Below, one piece after another: positions 1-10,301 of a DNA stretch of 64,000 nucleotides. Position numbers and translations under genes: made by a program. The stretch covers positions 222,411,325 to 222,475,324 of the forward strand of contig NC_057808.1 of assembly GCF_018294505.1 (NCBI RefSeq). Direction: 5' to 3'. Numbering within the stretch: the first letter of the stretch is position 1; the number at the start of each line of letters is the position of its first letter. Source of the stretch: Triticum aestivum (Eukaryota; Streptophyta; Magnoliopsida; Poales; Poaceae). The notes under the pieces are model-generated. The model was given only the letters and a program-made list of their open reading frames with translations, was not told the origin of the DNA and made no database searches.

Positions 1-269
1 AACATAGACCAAAAGTATACATGGCAGACAAAATAATCTCCAAAAGATAGCTTCAGTGTGCAGGTTTAAGCACGCTAGTAAAGCAAAACAAGTGAAAAGG
101 TGTGCTAACTGCAACAGTCCTAACATTTAACAATAAGCAAACATAGTCATTCAAACTAGTATTGTGCCGGTCTAAGTACACTGGTTATTGTTAAATAAAA
201 ATGGAAAGGCGTGTTAACTACAAGATACAGCAACCAAATGTAGTCATTCATAGTGGTATTGTTGAAACT

Positions 270-615
270 GGTATTGATGAAATTGAACTGCACAGTTCAT
301 ACACATATAGAACATCACGTTGTGAATAACTGGAATAAACAAGGCATACTACGAACAACCAAAGATAGCATTTGAAACTGGACATATGCTAACTACAAAC
401 AACCGAACAATCAAAAAACTTTAAAAGAGGCATATGCTAGCTATAACAAGCTTAACAGCAAGCAAATATATGCATTCCTATCGGTATGTTTAAAACTGGA
501 TTGATGAAATGTACTGCACAGTAAATAATTGCACATATAGAGCATCACATTGTGAACAACTAAAATAAACAAGGCATACTGCAAACAACCTGATATAGCA
601 ATTAAAACTGGACAT
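270..615. repeat. Degenerate duplicated segment, about 230-bp spacing
   Basis: Two related stretches, about 285-360 and 515-592, share a cacatatagA-catcac block followed by an aaggcatactrcraacaacc block. Parts of the same wording recur more weakly from position 60 onward. The rest of 1-660 is AT-rich, and I see no reading frame with family features. It could be subterminal or internal filler of a DNA transposon, but no end is recognisable. Confidence 0.45.
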
Positions 616-703
616 ATTCTCACTACACTACAAAAGGGACTCGACAAAACAAATCATGGGTTCCCCCTGTGAAGAGGCACGGCAAAACAAATGATGGGTT
701 TCC

Positions 704-1385
704 TCACTTGTCACAGATGGGCTCGTTCCCGTGGGAAGAGCACGGACCCTGGATGCGCTCCATGTTGTCGCAGATGGGCTCCTTCCCCTTGGAAGAGCAC
801 GGCTGTAGGGTGCCCTCCCTGATGTCACAGACGGGCGCTTTCCCCTTGGAAGAGCAGATGGGCTCTTTCCCCTTGGAAGAGCCAGAGAGGGTGCCCTCCT
901 CATGGTCACCGTCGATGAGGCCTGACTTGGAAGTTGTGGATCCCAAGCCAGATCGCAGAACGTGTCCTTCAGAAATGACAAAAGGGGCTCGATGGCTATC
1001 TAGAATGGCAAATTGTTGACAGCGAGCTAGAGGAGTCAGCGGCGGGGCCATGGATGAGATCGACGGCGGTTGAACCCGAGGGGTTGGGGGTGGGCCACTT
1101 AACCTGTGACACAGCCCGCCTCAGGACGTCGTTGTCGATGACCTCGATGTCGTAGCCGGCGCCCGAGACATGCCCGCATACTCTAGCCCACTGCTTGAGT
1201 GCCTGCCGCCAGTAATGGTCGTCAGCTTCCTCGGCGGCGTCGGGCGAAGAGACCGCTATACACCTCTTTTGGGCCAGTCGCTCCTCGTGCTCCACGGGAA
1301 GTGTAGCCGGGCTTAGGCTGCGACGCTCTGGAGTGGGGGATGGGGATGGGGATCTGTGGGAAAGGGGGTGTTTGGCAGGCGTCAT
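704..1385 (-). pseudogene. Captured gene with GKEPIC-type repeats, frame-broken
   Basis: The minus strand has an ATG at 1385 opening a 129-codon frame that ends at 996. It is rich in Ser and Pro at the N-terminus and has a plausible folded stretch (YWRQALKQWARVCGHV). A second frame (1051 to 704) overlaps its end and contains four near-identical short repeats of the type SSKGKEPICD. The two frames look like one gene with a frameshift or an unrecognised intron near 1000-1050. I do not recognise the family. It lies beside CACTA-type repeats, so it is probably transposon-captured. The plus-strand reading (QMGSFPLEE repeats) is the shadow of the same DNA repeat. Confidence 0.4.
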
Positions 1386-1552
1386 CTAAGAAACTCAAGG
1401 CATCCTGGGTATGGAGATCGGTGGATAAGCTGCACGAGGAATCCAGCAGATGTTGACAATGGAGGCCTGGCGGCGGCGGCGTGGCGTGGACCTTGCTAGG
1501 GTCTCGAGCGAGGGAGGGGGTGTGTGTGCGCGCGCATGCCCGAGGAGGTTTT

Positions 1553-1589
1553 GGTGTGTGTGTGTGTGTGTGTTGTGTGTGTGTGTGTG
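1553..1589. repeat. (TG)n microsatellite
   Basis: An almost uninterrupted TG dinucleotide run, broken once by a TTG step. It lies just upstream (minus-strand sense) of the GKEPIC-repeat gene. Confidence 0.9.
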
Positions 1590-1685
1590 GAGGGGGGGCG
1601 GGGCGTTTGAGGAAATGACGCGGGTACTGAAAATTTTACTACGCGGGAGTGAAATGTCGGGCTATTGAAAATTTTGATGATAGTG

Positions 1686-1965
1686 CATCGCACACGGTCC
1701 GGAGATAACAACCGTGTGTTATGAAACAGAAAAACCCTTGAGGCGGGCATATATTTTCTAGGGATGCAGCGGGATTGGGAACAAGTAACATCGCACACGG
1801 TCCGGAGATAACAACCATGTGTTATGAAACAGAAAAACCCTCAAGGCGGGTAGATATTTTCTAGGGATGCAGGCGGGATTGGGAACAAGAAACATCGCAC
1901 ACGGTTCGGCGATAACAACTATGTGTTATGAAACAGAAAAACCCTCGAGGCGGGCAGATATTTTT
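1686..1965. repeat. Three-copy 103-104-bp tandem repeat with CACACGGT dyads
   Basis: Copies begin at 1686, 1789 and 1893 with catcgcacacggt; the third copy is partial. Each full unit contains cacacggt followed about 12 nt later by accgtgtg, a dyad. The same kind of dyad recurs at 15950-15978 and 19657-19687, and single motifs fill the CACTA terminus at 21343-21530. I therefore read these as CACTA subterminal or internal motifs. Confidence 0.75.
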
Positions 1966-2221
1966 GAGAGGGGGGCCTCGTGGAGCCAAATGTACTGTGC
2001 GGATGGGTGCGTGACAGGTGCACCGGCGTGCCACGCGATTAGTTTAAGTGAACCGTGTCTGTTGCGTCATCCGACTTGTCTAATGTTCATAAATTTGGCG
2101 AAAAATGACGCGGGAGAGGGTCAGAACACGAACACACTTGCATGTGGACCAATTTTATGTATCAAAAAGGTGGTTTGATTTTCAAATACCAAATGCAACT
2201 TCGATGTGGCACATCTCTCGT

Positions 2222-3240
2222 AAAGCGCACGGTATTGCTTGCCCCCACCTCCCCCTCATGTCGGCACAAAGGGAATCCTAAGCTATGAATGCATGCCCCC
2301 TCCCCCTAACCGAGGTTCACCTAGCAAAGTGTGACGTAGCTAGCAGCCCCCCCTTCTCCCTCGTGTCGGCACGAAGGGAATCCTAAGCTATGAATGCATG
2401 CCCCCCGCCAACTGAGGTTCATTCACCTAGCAAAGTGCGAAGTAGCTAGAAGCGCCCCCCATCCCTCGTGTCGGCACGAAGGGAATCCTAAGCTATGAAT
2501 GCATGCCCCCCCCCAACCGAGGTTCACCCTAGCAAAGTGCAAAGTAGCTAGAAGCCCCCCTCCCTCGTGTCGGCATGAAGGGAATCCTAAGCTATGAATG
2601 CATGCCCCCCAACCGAGGTTCACCCTAGCAAAGTGTGAAGTAGCTAGCAGCCCCCTCCCTCGTGTCGGCACGAAGGGAATCCTAAGCTATGAATGCATGC
2701 CCCCCAGCCGAGGTTCACCTAGCAAAGTGCGAAGTAGCTAGCAGCCCCCTCCCTTGTGTCGGCATGAAGGGAATCCTAAGCTATGAATGCATGCCCCCCC
2801 AACCGAGGTTCACCTAGCAAAGTGCGAAGTAGCTAGCAGCCCCCTCCCTCGTGTCGGCACGAAGGGAATCCTAAGCTATGAATGCCTGCCCTCCCCCGCC
2901 CCAACCGAGGTTCACCCTAGCAAAGTGTGAAGTAGCTAGCAGCCACCCCTCACTCGTGTCGGCACGAAGGAATCCTAAGCTATGAATGCATGCCCCCCCA
3001 ACCGAGGTTCACCTAGCGAAGTGCGAAGTAGCTAGCAGCCCCCCTCATGTCGGAATGAAGGGAATCCTAAGCTATGAATGCATGCCCCCTCCCCCCCCCC
3101 AACCGAGGTTCACCTAGCAAAGTGTGAAGTAGCTAGAGGCCCTCACCCCCCCTCGTGTCGCCACGAAGGGAATACTAAGCTATGAATGCATGCCGCCCCC
3201 AACCGAGGTTCACCTAGCAAAGTGCGAAGTAGCACCCCCC
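2222..3240. repeat. Ten-copy minisatellite, 92-108-bp units
   Basis: The block ctatgaatgcatgcc starts at 2283, 2388, 2493, 2592, 2687, 2781, 2876, 2980, 3072 and 3180 (the copies at 2876 and 3180 have a small change). Each is followed by a poly-C tract of variable length, then aaccgaggttcacctagcaa, agtgcgaagtagctag, and tcgtgtcggcacgaaggg. Length variation comes mostly from the C-tracts. No unit carries a conserved open frame, so ORFs here are repeat artefacts. Such arrays are common inside Triticeae CACTA elements. Confidence 0.9.
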
Positions 3241-3279
3241 CACACACACACTTTCAGTCAGCGGGCCAGAGAGGCATAT

Positions 3280-4908
3280 ATCTCACCAAGATGGATCGTA
3301 AAACGGACCAAGAATAATCCACCTTGGTCGTACAACCTCTCTCTTGTTGTTGGTCAAAGTGACGGCCGTCCATGCGACCCCGGAGAGATGGGCTAGCTCG
3401 CCAATAATCACGCAAGTAGCTAGTCCCCGAAGACAACCACTGCATGTGTGTGGCCCAAACATATGTATGGAGAGGTGTGTTTTTGAGTAACAATGGAACA
3501 ACTTTGATGTGGCACCGTGATTTCGAACTAGAAATCCCCACACTGAGTGAGGGTTAGGTTGACGGTGCATATGTATGTTACACCACACTTCAAGCCAACG
3601 ACGGGGATTCATGCGTGCATAGTATATGGGCTCAAACTTAATTAGGTCTGAATCTCACCATGACCTATACTACGATAACACGAACCAAATGAAGAATCCG
3701 CCATGGTAACCTATCTTGTTGTTGGTCAAGGTGATCATGGATGTCCACGCGGGCCCACGAATATATAGGCTTGTCGCCGATAACCACGCGAGGGAGTGTA
3801 CCATTCGAAGGCAACCACTACATGCATATGTATGGAGGTGATGCGTGCATGCATGTTTCAATACACAACATTGATGTGGCACGTGTGTCAAAAATCGTAC
3901 ACTAGCTCCCCACACAGAGCGAGATCGGTTCATGATGTGTCGTTGTACTAGCCACTTTGACTCGATGGGAGGGATTCATGCGTACACATGCATGTGTGTG
4001 TGCTCAAACCGTATCATGCATGTCATCCCAGAGCAAAAATAATAATCCCCTCCTAAGTCAAATTAACCTCTCTCGTTGCCAGGCAAAAAGTAGTGATGGA
4101 CCAAGCGGGCCCACAGATGGAAAGCATCGATATCGCTGATAACCACTTAAGTGGGTGTGAGAGGACAACCACCACCGCTTTGCATGTGGGCCAAACATAT
4201 ATATGTTGAATACCCAAAATGCACAACTTTGATGTGCCACATGCCTCAAAAACAGTAAACCATGCACCCACACAGAGCGAGGTTCATATCAAGCGTACTG
4301 CATATGATGGTCCCCTTCCCCCTCCTCACCGCATACTATATGCTCCTGCCGTAATATATGTACAACCCAAAAGAATCATCATCGATGGTGAAATTAATTA
4401 GCCTCTCCCGATGTATGTCAAAGTGATGCATGCATGCATCGACGATGGCCTCGTGGGCCCATAGATGGAAGTGTCACACATGAGTGTCCTAGCTAGGATT
4501 GTCATGTGGCCCAAAAAGGTGTTGTGTGATGTTTGAATAACCAATTTCACAATTTTGATGTGGCACGTGCCTCGAAGACCAAAAAGTCCCGACACTGAGT
4601 GAGGTGTACTTGTTCACGGACGCGTACGTATAGTATATATGCTAGTCCCCTCCCACCTCTTCGACGCGTACTATATACCACCATAACACAAACAAAAAAG
4701 ATTCTACCTTGCTGGTCAAATTAACCTCACTGCCGGCTGTTCGTCAAAGTGATGGACGACGACCTCGCGGGCCCACAGAAAGCATCACACGCGAGTATCG
4801 AGTGTCGTGTAGGACAACCATCGACTACATGTGGCCAAAACATTTATGTATGAAAGAGTTGTGTAATGTTTTAAATAACGATTTCACGACTCTGATGTGG
4901 CACCGGCC
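3280..4908. repeat. Five-copy degenerate tandem array, 326-367-bp units
   Basis: The marker ttgatgtggca recurs at 3504, 3871, 4229 (one change), 4555 and 4892 (one change). Around it are conserved blocks: a gtcaaagtgatggacg-type block, cgggcccacaga, catgtggcccaaacatat and cacacagagcgagg. The fifth unit is cut at 4908 by a Gypsy insertion and resumes at 13735-13790 with tgcctaacaaaacggcc...cccacacgg, matching the continuation of earlier units. No coding content is seen. Confidence 0.8.
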
Positions 4909-6311
4909 TGATACGTGTCCAACGTATCTAATTTTCCAAACACTTTTGCCATTGTTTTGGACTCTAACTTGCATGATTTGAATGGAACTAACCCGGAGTG
5001 ACGCTGTTTTCAGCAGAATTGCCATGGTGTTATTTTTGTGCAGAAAGAAAAGTTCTCGGAATGACCTGAAACTTCACGAAGAATATTTTTGGAACTAATA
5101 AAAAATACTGGCGAAAGAATCAAGGCCAGGGGGCCCACACCCTGTCCACGAGGGTGGGGGGCGCGCCCAGGGGGTAGGCGCGCCCCCTGCCTCATGGGCC
5201 CCATGTTGCTCCACCGACCTCAACTCCAACTCTATATATTCACGTTCAGGTAGAAAAAAATCAAAGAGAATGATTCATCACGTTTTACGATACGGAGCCG
5301 CTGCCAAGCCCTAATATCTCTCGGGAGGGCTGATCTGGAGTCCGTTCGGGGCTCCGGAGAGGGGAATCCATCGCCATCGTCATCATCAACCTTCCTCCAT
5401 CACCAATTTCATGATGCTCACCGCCGTGCGTGAGTAATTCCATCGTTGGCTTGCTAGACGGTGACGGGTTGGACGAGATTTACCATGTAATTGAGTTAGT
5501 TTTGTTAGGATTTGATCCCTAGTATCCACCATGTTCTGAGATTGATGTTGCTATGACTTTGCTATGCTTAATGCTTGTCACTAGGGCCCGAGTGACATGA
5601 TTTCAGATCTGAACCTGTTATGTTTTCATGAATATATGTGAGTTCTTGATCATATCTTGCAAGTCTATAGTCACCTACTATGTGTTATGATCCAGCAACC
5701 CCGAAGTGACAATAATCAGGACCACTCCCGGTGATGACCTTAGTTTGAGGAGTTCATGTATTCACTATGTGTCAATGCTTTGGTCCGGTACTCTATTAAA
5801 AGGAGGCCTTAATATCCCTTAGTTTCCAATAGGACCCCGCTGCCACGGGAGGGTAGGACAAAAGATGTCATGCAAGTTCTTTTCCATAAGCACGTATGAC
5901 TATATTCAGAATACATGCCTACATTACATTGATGAATTGGAGCTAGTTCTGTGTCACCCTATGTTATAACTATTGCATGAGGAATCGCATCCGACATAAT
6001 TCTCCATCACCGATCCAATGCCTCCGAGCTTTTCACATATTTCTCTTTGCTTAGTTACTTTTCCGTTGCCACTGTTACAATTACTACAAAACTGCTACTG
6101 TTACTTTTGCCACCATTACCGCTACTATCATATTACTTTGCTACTAAATACCTTGCTGCAGATACTAAGTTATCCAGGTGTGGTTGGATTGACAACTCAA
6201 CTGCTAATACTTGAGAATATTCTTTGACTCCCCTTGTGTCGAATCAATAAATTTGGGTTGAATACTCTACCCTCGAAAACTGTTGCGATCCCCAATACTT
6301 GTGGGTTATCA
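4909..6311 (+). repeat. 5' LTR of the gag-protease Gypsy element
   Basis: Starts TGATACGTGTCCAACG and ends GTGGGTTATCA, with TG...CA termini. A TATATATT box lies at 5233-5240, so transcription is expected to begin about 30 bp later. A GC-rich hairpin at 5160-5184 has its 9-nt centre inverted relative to the 3' LTR. The ORF at 6018-6227 lies in the LTR and is not a gene. Confidence 0.92.
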
Positions 6312-6322
6312 AGACTATTTTC

Positions 6323-6340
6323 TGGCGCCGTTGCCGAGGA
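6323..6340 (+). promoter_or_regulatory. Primer binding site, tRNA-Asp
   Basis: TGGCGCCGTTGCCGAGGA lies 11 bp after the LTR end. It is complementary to the 3' end of plant tRNA-Asp(GTC), with one mismatch (GAGG for GGGG). The second Gypsy element in the window uses the same primer site at 27736. Confidence 0.85.
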
Positions 6341-6389
6341 GCATATCTCTATTCTTTAAGTCACTTGGGATTTATATTTGCTGTTCACT

Positions 6390-9157
6390 ATGAGGAACTT
6401 GAAAGACGAAAGAACTAAGATTTTTCCCTCAACTACGAGGGGAGGTAAGGAACTGCCATCTAGCTCTGCACCTGATTCACCTTCTGTTTTGAGTAAGCTT
6501 GCGACACCTAAACCTGCTTCTGCTATTAATTATGATATGTCGCGTGTTACTGATGATGCCACTTCTGCTATGCATGATACTTATGATGAAACTACTTCTA
6601 TGCTTGATACTACTGTGCCACTAGGTGAATTTCTTGATGAACAACTTGCTAGGGCTAGAGAGAATGAAATTATTGAAACTGATAATATTGATGAAAGTGA
6701 TAATGAAGATTCTCCCCCTAGATATGAATTTCCTGTTGTGCCTGAGGGTTATGTTATGGATGAAGAAACTGCCAGAGACTTTCTTGCTTGCAATGATAGG
6801 AATGATCTTAAGAAATTATTAGCTAAGCTGAAGGAAAAGTCTTTGAATGCTAGAATGAAATATGACCCTGCTTTTTCTACTTCACCTATCTTTGTAACTA
6901 ATAAGGATTATGATTTCTCTGTTGATCCTGAGATAATTACCTTGGTTGAATCTGATCCTTTTTATGGCTATGAATCTGAAACTGTTGTGGCACACCTTAC
7001 TAAATTAAATGATATAGCCACCCTGTTCACTAATGATGAGAAAACTCGCTACTACTATATCCTTAAATTATTTCTGTTCTCATTAAAGGGTGATGCTAAA
7101 ATATGGTTTAATTCTCTTGATCCTGGTTGTGTGCGTAGTCCCCATGATATGATTTATTACTTCTCTGCTAAATATTTCCCCGCTCATAAGAAACAAGCTG
7201 CTTTAAGGGAAATATATAATTTTGTGCAAATTGAAGAAGAGAGTCTCCCACAAGCTTGGGGAGGCTTCTCCAACTACTTAATGCTTTGCCTGATCATCCT
7301 CTCAAGAAAAATGAAATACTTGATATCTTTTATAATGGACTAACCGATGCTTCCAGAGACCACCTGAATAGTTCTGCTGGTTGTGTTTTCAGGGAAAGAA
7401 CTATTGATCAAGCTGAATTGCTATTGAATAATATGTTGACTAATGAAAATAATTGGACACTTACTGAACCAACTCCTAAGCCAACTCCGAAGAAAAGGGG
7501 TATTCTATTTCTCAGTCCTGAAGATATGCAAGATGCAAAGAAATCTATGAAAGAAAATGGTATTAAAACTGAAGATGTTCAGAATTTACCTCCTATTGAA
7601 GAAATACATGGTCTTAATTTGCCGCCTGTTGAAGAAATGCATGGTCTTGATAACCCGACACAGGTAGTAAAGGTAAATTCTCTCTATAGATTTGATGAAG
7701 GTGATATTCCTCCTTATAAGTCTGCTAGCCAATGCTTAATGAGTTTGATAATTTTATTGTTAAACAAGAAAACTTCAATGCTTATGTTGGTAGACAATTG
7801 AAACGAAATGCTTATATGATTGAACACTTGAGTGATTATATGTCTAGAGTTAAAGGTGAACTTAAACTCATTAGTAAACATGCTTCTATGGTTACCACTC
7901 AAGTAGAACAAGTGCTTAAACCTCAAAATTGATTTGCTCAATAAATTAAATAATAAGAAGAATGATATTGCTGTTAGAGTTATGACTAGAGGGGGTAAAA
8001 TGACTCAGGAACCTTTGTATCCTGGTGGTCACCCTAAGAGAATTGAGCAGGATTCTCAGAGAACTAATATTGATGCACCTAGTCCTTCTAAAAAGAAGAA
8101 AAAGAAAAATGATAGGACTTTGCATGCTTCTAGTGAATCTGTTATTGACACACCTGAGAATCCCAATGATATTCTATTTCTGATGCTGAAACACAATCTG
8201 GTGATGAACATGAACTTAGTGATAATGTTAATGATAATGTGCATGTTGATGCTCAACCCAGTAATGACAATGATGTAGAAATTGAACCTGTTGTTGATCT
8301 TGATAACCCACAATCAAAGAATCAACGTTATGATAAGAGAGACTTTGTTGCTAGGAAGCACGGTAAAGAAAGAGAACCATGGGTTCAGAAACCAATGACT
8401 TTTCCTCCCAAACCATCCAAGAAAAAGGATGATGAGGATTTTGAGCACTTTGCTGAAATGATTAGACCTATCTTTTTGCGTATGCGTTTTACTGGTATGC
8501 TTAAAATGAATCCTTATGCTAAGTATATGAAGGAGATTGTTACAAATAAAAGAAAGATACTGAAAGCTGAAATTTCCACTATGCTTGCTAATTATACTTT
8601 TAAAGGTGGAATACCTAAGAAACTAGATCCAGGAGTACCAACTATACCATGCTCCATTAAAAGAAACTATGTTACAACTGCTTTATGTGATCTTGGAGCC
8701 GGTGTTAGTTATGCCTCTCTCTTTATATTGTAGACTTGATTTGAATAAGTTGACACCTACTGAAATATCCTTGCAAATGGCTGAAAAATCAACTGCTATA
8801 CCTGTCGGTATTTGTGAGGATGTGCCTGTTGTGGTTGCAAACGTTACTATTTTAACGGACTTTGTTATGCTTGATATTCCCGAGGATGATACTATGTCGA
8901 TTATCCTTGGTAGACCCTTTTTGAATACTGCAGGGACTGTTATTGATTGCAACAAAGGCAATGTCACTTTTCATGTTAATGGTAATGAGCATACGGTACA
9001 CTTTCCGAGGAAACAACCTCAAGTCCACAGTATCAATTCTATTGGAAAAATTCCATCGATTATTATTGGAGGTTTTGAATTTCCTCTACCTACTGTCAAG
9101 AAGAAATATGATATTCTTATTGTTGGGGATGTGCATATCCCCGTTGAGGTAACCTAG
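6390..9157 (+). pseudogene. Gypsy gag-protease polyprotein, five frameshifts
   Basis: The start is taken as ATG 6390 (MRNLKDERTK). The capsid-like region, with WFNSL and YFSAKYFP motifs typical of retrotransposon gag, runs to about 7750. A lysine-rich linker follows at about 8090-8110. An aspartic protease domain near 8690-8960 carries ALCDLGAG and later IILGRPFLNTA, the two hallmarks of Gypsy proteases. Frame changes are needed near 7260, 7730, 7930, 8165 and 8710, each explained by a 1-2-nt indel. The frame ends at 9157 after PVEVT. A further open stretch in another frame reaches about 9315 (WIPFDEHEMDEVRKHNLLYPP), which may be its original C-terminus. The protein would package the RNA and mature gag, but this copy is dead. 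Confidence 0.88.
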
Positions 9158-9309
9158 TGCTATTCGAAAATTCTCCGGTTTCATGCAATTCGGAACGAGT
9201 TTGTTAACAAGACTTGATCAACCTTGTTAGTGGATTCCTTTTGATGAGCATGAGATGGATGAAGTTAGAAAGCACAACCTTCTGTACCCTCCTTTTACTT
9301 TATGTTATT

Positions 9310-9701
9310 TAGATTAAATAAAGAAAAAATAGTATTTTCTGTCTGTTTTCTGAATTATCCGTGCAATAAAAAAATACCCCAAAAATAAAAGTTCTCCAAA
9401 TGCCCCGAAAATGAAATATGTTTTTTCTAGAATATTTGAGAATATCTGGCACTGAGAACACATCAGGGGGAGCAAGCACCTGGCCACGAGGGTCCAGGGC
9501 GTGCCCACCCCCTGGGCGCGCCCCCTGCATCGTGGGCCCCTGGTGGCTCCCCTCCACTTATTCCAGCCACCACACACTCCTTCTTCCTCCCAAAAAAAAC
9601 ACCAACCATCTCAAGCATGAGCTCTTGCTCATCTTGCTGCGATTTTCGATCTCCTTGCTCAAAGCTCCACTCACAAAACTGCTTTGGGGGATTGTTCTTC
9701 G
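9310..9701 (+). promoter_or_regulatory. LTR-like promoter segment and 5' exon before the extra ORF
   Basis: 9360-9560 resembles part of the element's own LTR. It has aaaagttctc blocks, then a ccacgagggt block, then a GC-rich ccccctgggcgcgcccc block and cgtgggcccc, as in 5040-5200. A short CT- and A-rich leader follows, and a consensus donor (GTATGT) sits at 9702. No perfect TATA box is seen; cacttatt at 9556 is the nearest. The arrangement suggests an internal promoter for the downstream ORF. This is inference. Confidence 0.4.
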
Positions 9702-9943
9702 GTATGTGACTCCTCCAATGGTCCAATTAGTTTTTGTTCTAGTGCTTTATTCATTGCAAATTTTTGCTGCCTAGGTGACCCTATTCTTGAGCTTGCATGT
9801 CAAATTTATATGGTCCCAAGTAGTTCTAATGCATGATATAGTCTCTAGGCACTTGTGGGAGTAGTTGCTACCAATTTTGTTGAGTTTGGTTCCCTTTTAT
9901 TTTGAGTTACTAAAATTTTCAGAAATTTTTCAGAGGAAGAAAT

Positions 9944-10301
9944 ATGTCTAGGAAATTGTACCAAGGTGGTTCTTCAAGGAAGCAAGGACCCAGGCCCGCA
10001 ATGCGTGAGCTGGACCATGAACCACCAAGAGAAGCTCAAGTGCGGCCTTGTGAATGGTCGTCAGAAGATTTCATGGTCCAAGCAGGAATTAATGAGGAAT
10101 TTGACGCATATGTGCGTAATGCTGAACTCGAGGGCTTCATGCTAGATAAGTGCCGCAAAAGGGAGATATGTGATAACCAGGGAGGAGGCGAACGAATATA
10201 AGAGGAGGACGGAGGCAACCCGCCTCCAAGCTGCAGCTCATGAGGCAATAGCTGCTGCATCTCAATACAACCCCAGCTACAACTTTGATCCTTGGGCATA
10301 G
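9944..10301 (+). pseudogene. Small extra 3' ORF of the Gypsy element (MSRKLYQGG type), one frameshift
   Basis: ATG 9944 follows a pyrimidine-rich acceptor (tttttcag at 9933). The product is a basic, charged protein of about 118 residues, starting MSRKLYQGGSSRKQGPRP and ending NPSYNFDPWA. After KCRKREI the frame shifts near 10165; the other frame is open (REEANEYKRRTEATRLQAAA) to the stop at 10299. I know of no enzymatic domain in it. It is followed 20 bp later by a polypurine-type motif (ctaagcttgggggagt, 10321-10336). Function unknown. Confidence 0.55.

Noticed and set aside
630..645. CACTACACTACAAAAGG as a possible left CACTA terminus
   Set aside because: It does not match the right terminus CACTACTGCAGGATGCC and no target duplication can be tested.
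2222..3240. Regularly spaced repeats resembling a CRISPR array
   Set aside because: Units are contiguous, 92-108 bp, with no unique spacers, and the genome is a plant nuclear one.
6018..6227. ORF repeated at 6018 and 13441
   Set aside because: It is the same piece of the two Gypsy LTRs; translation has no domain.
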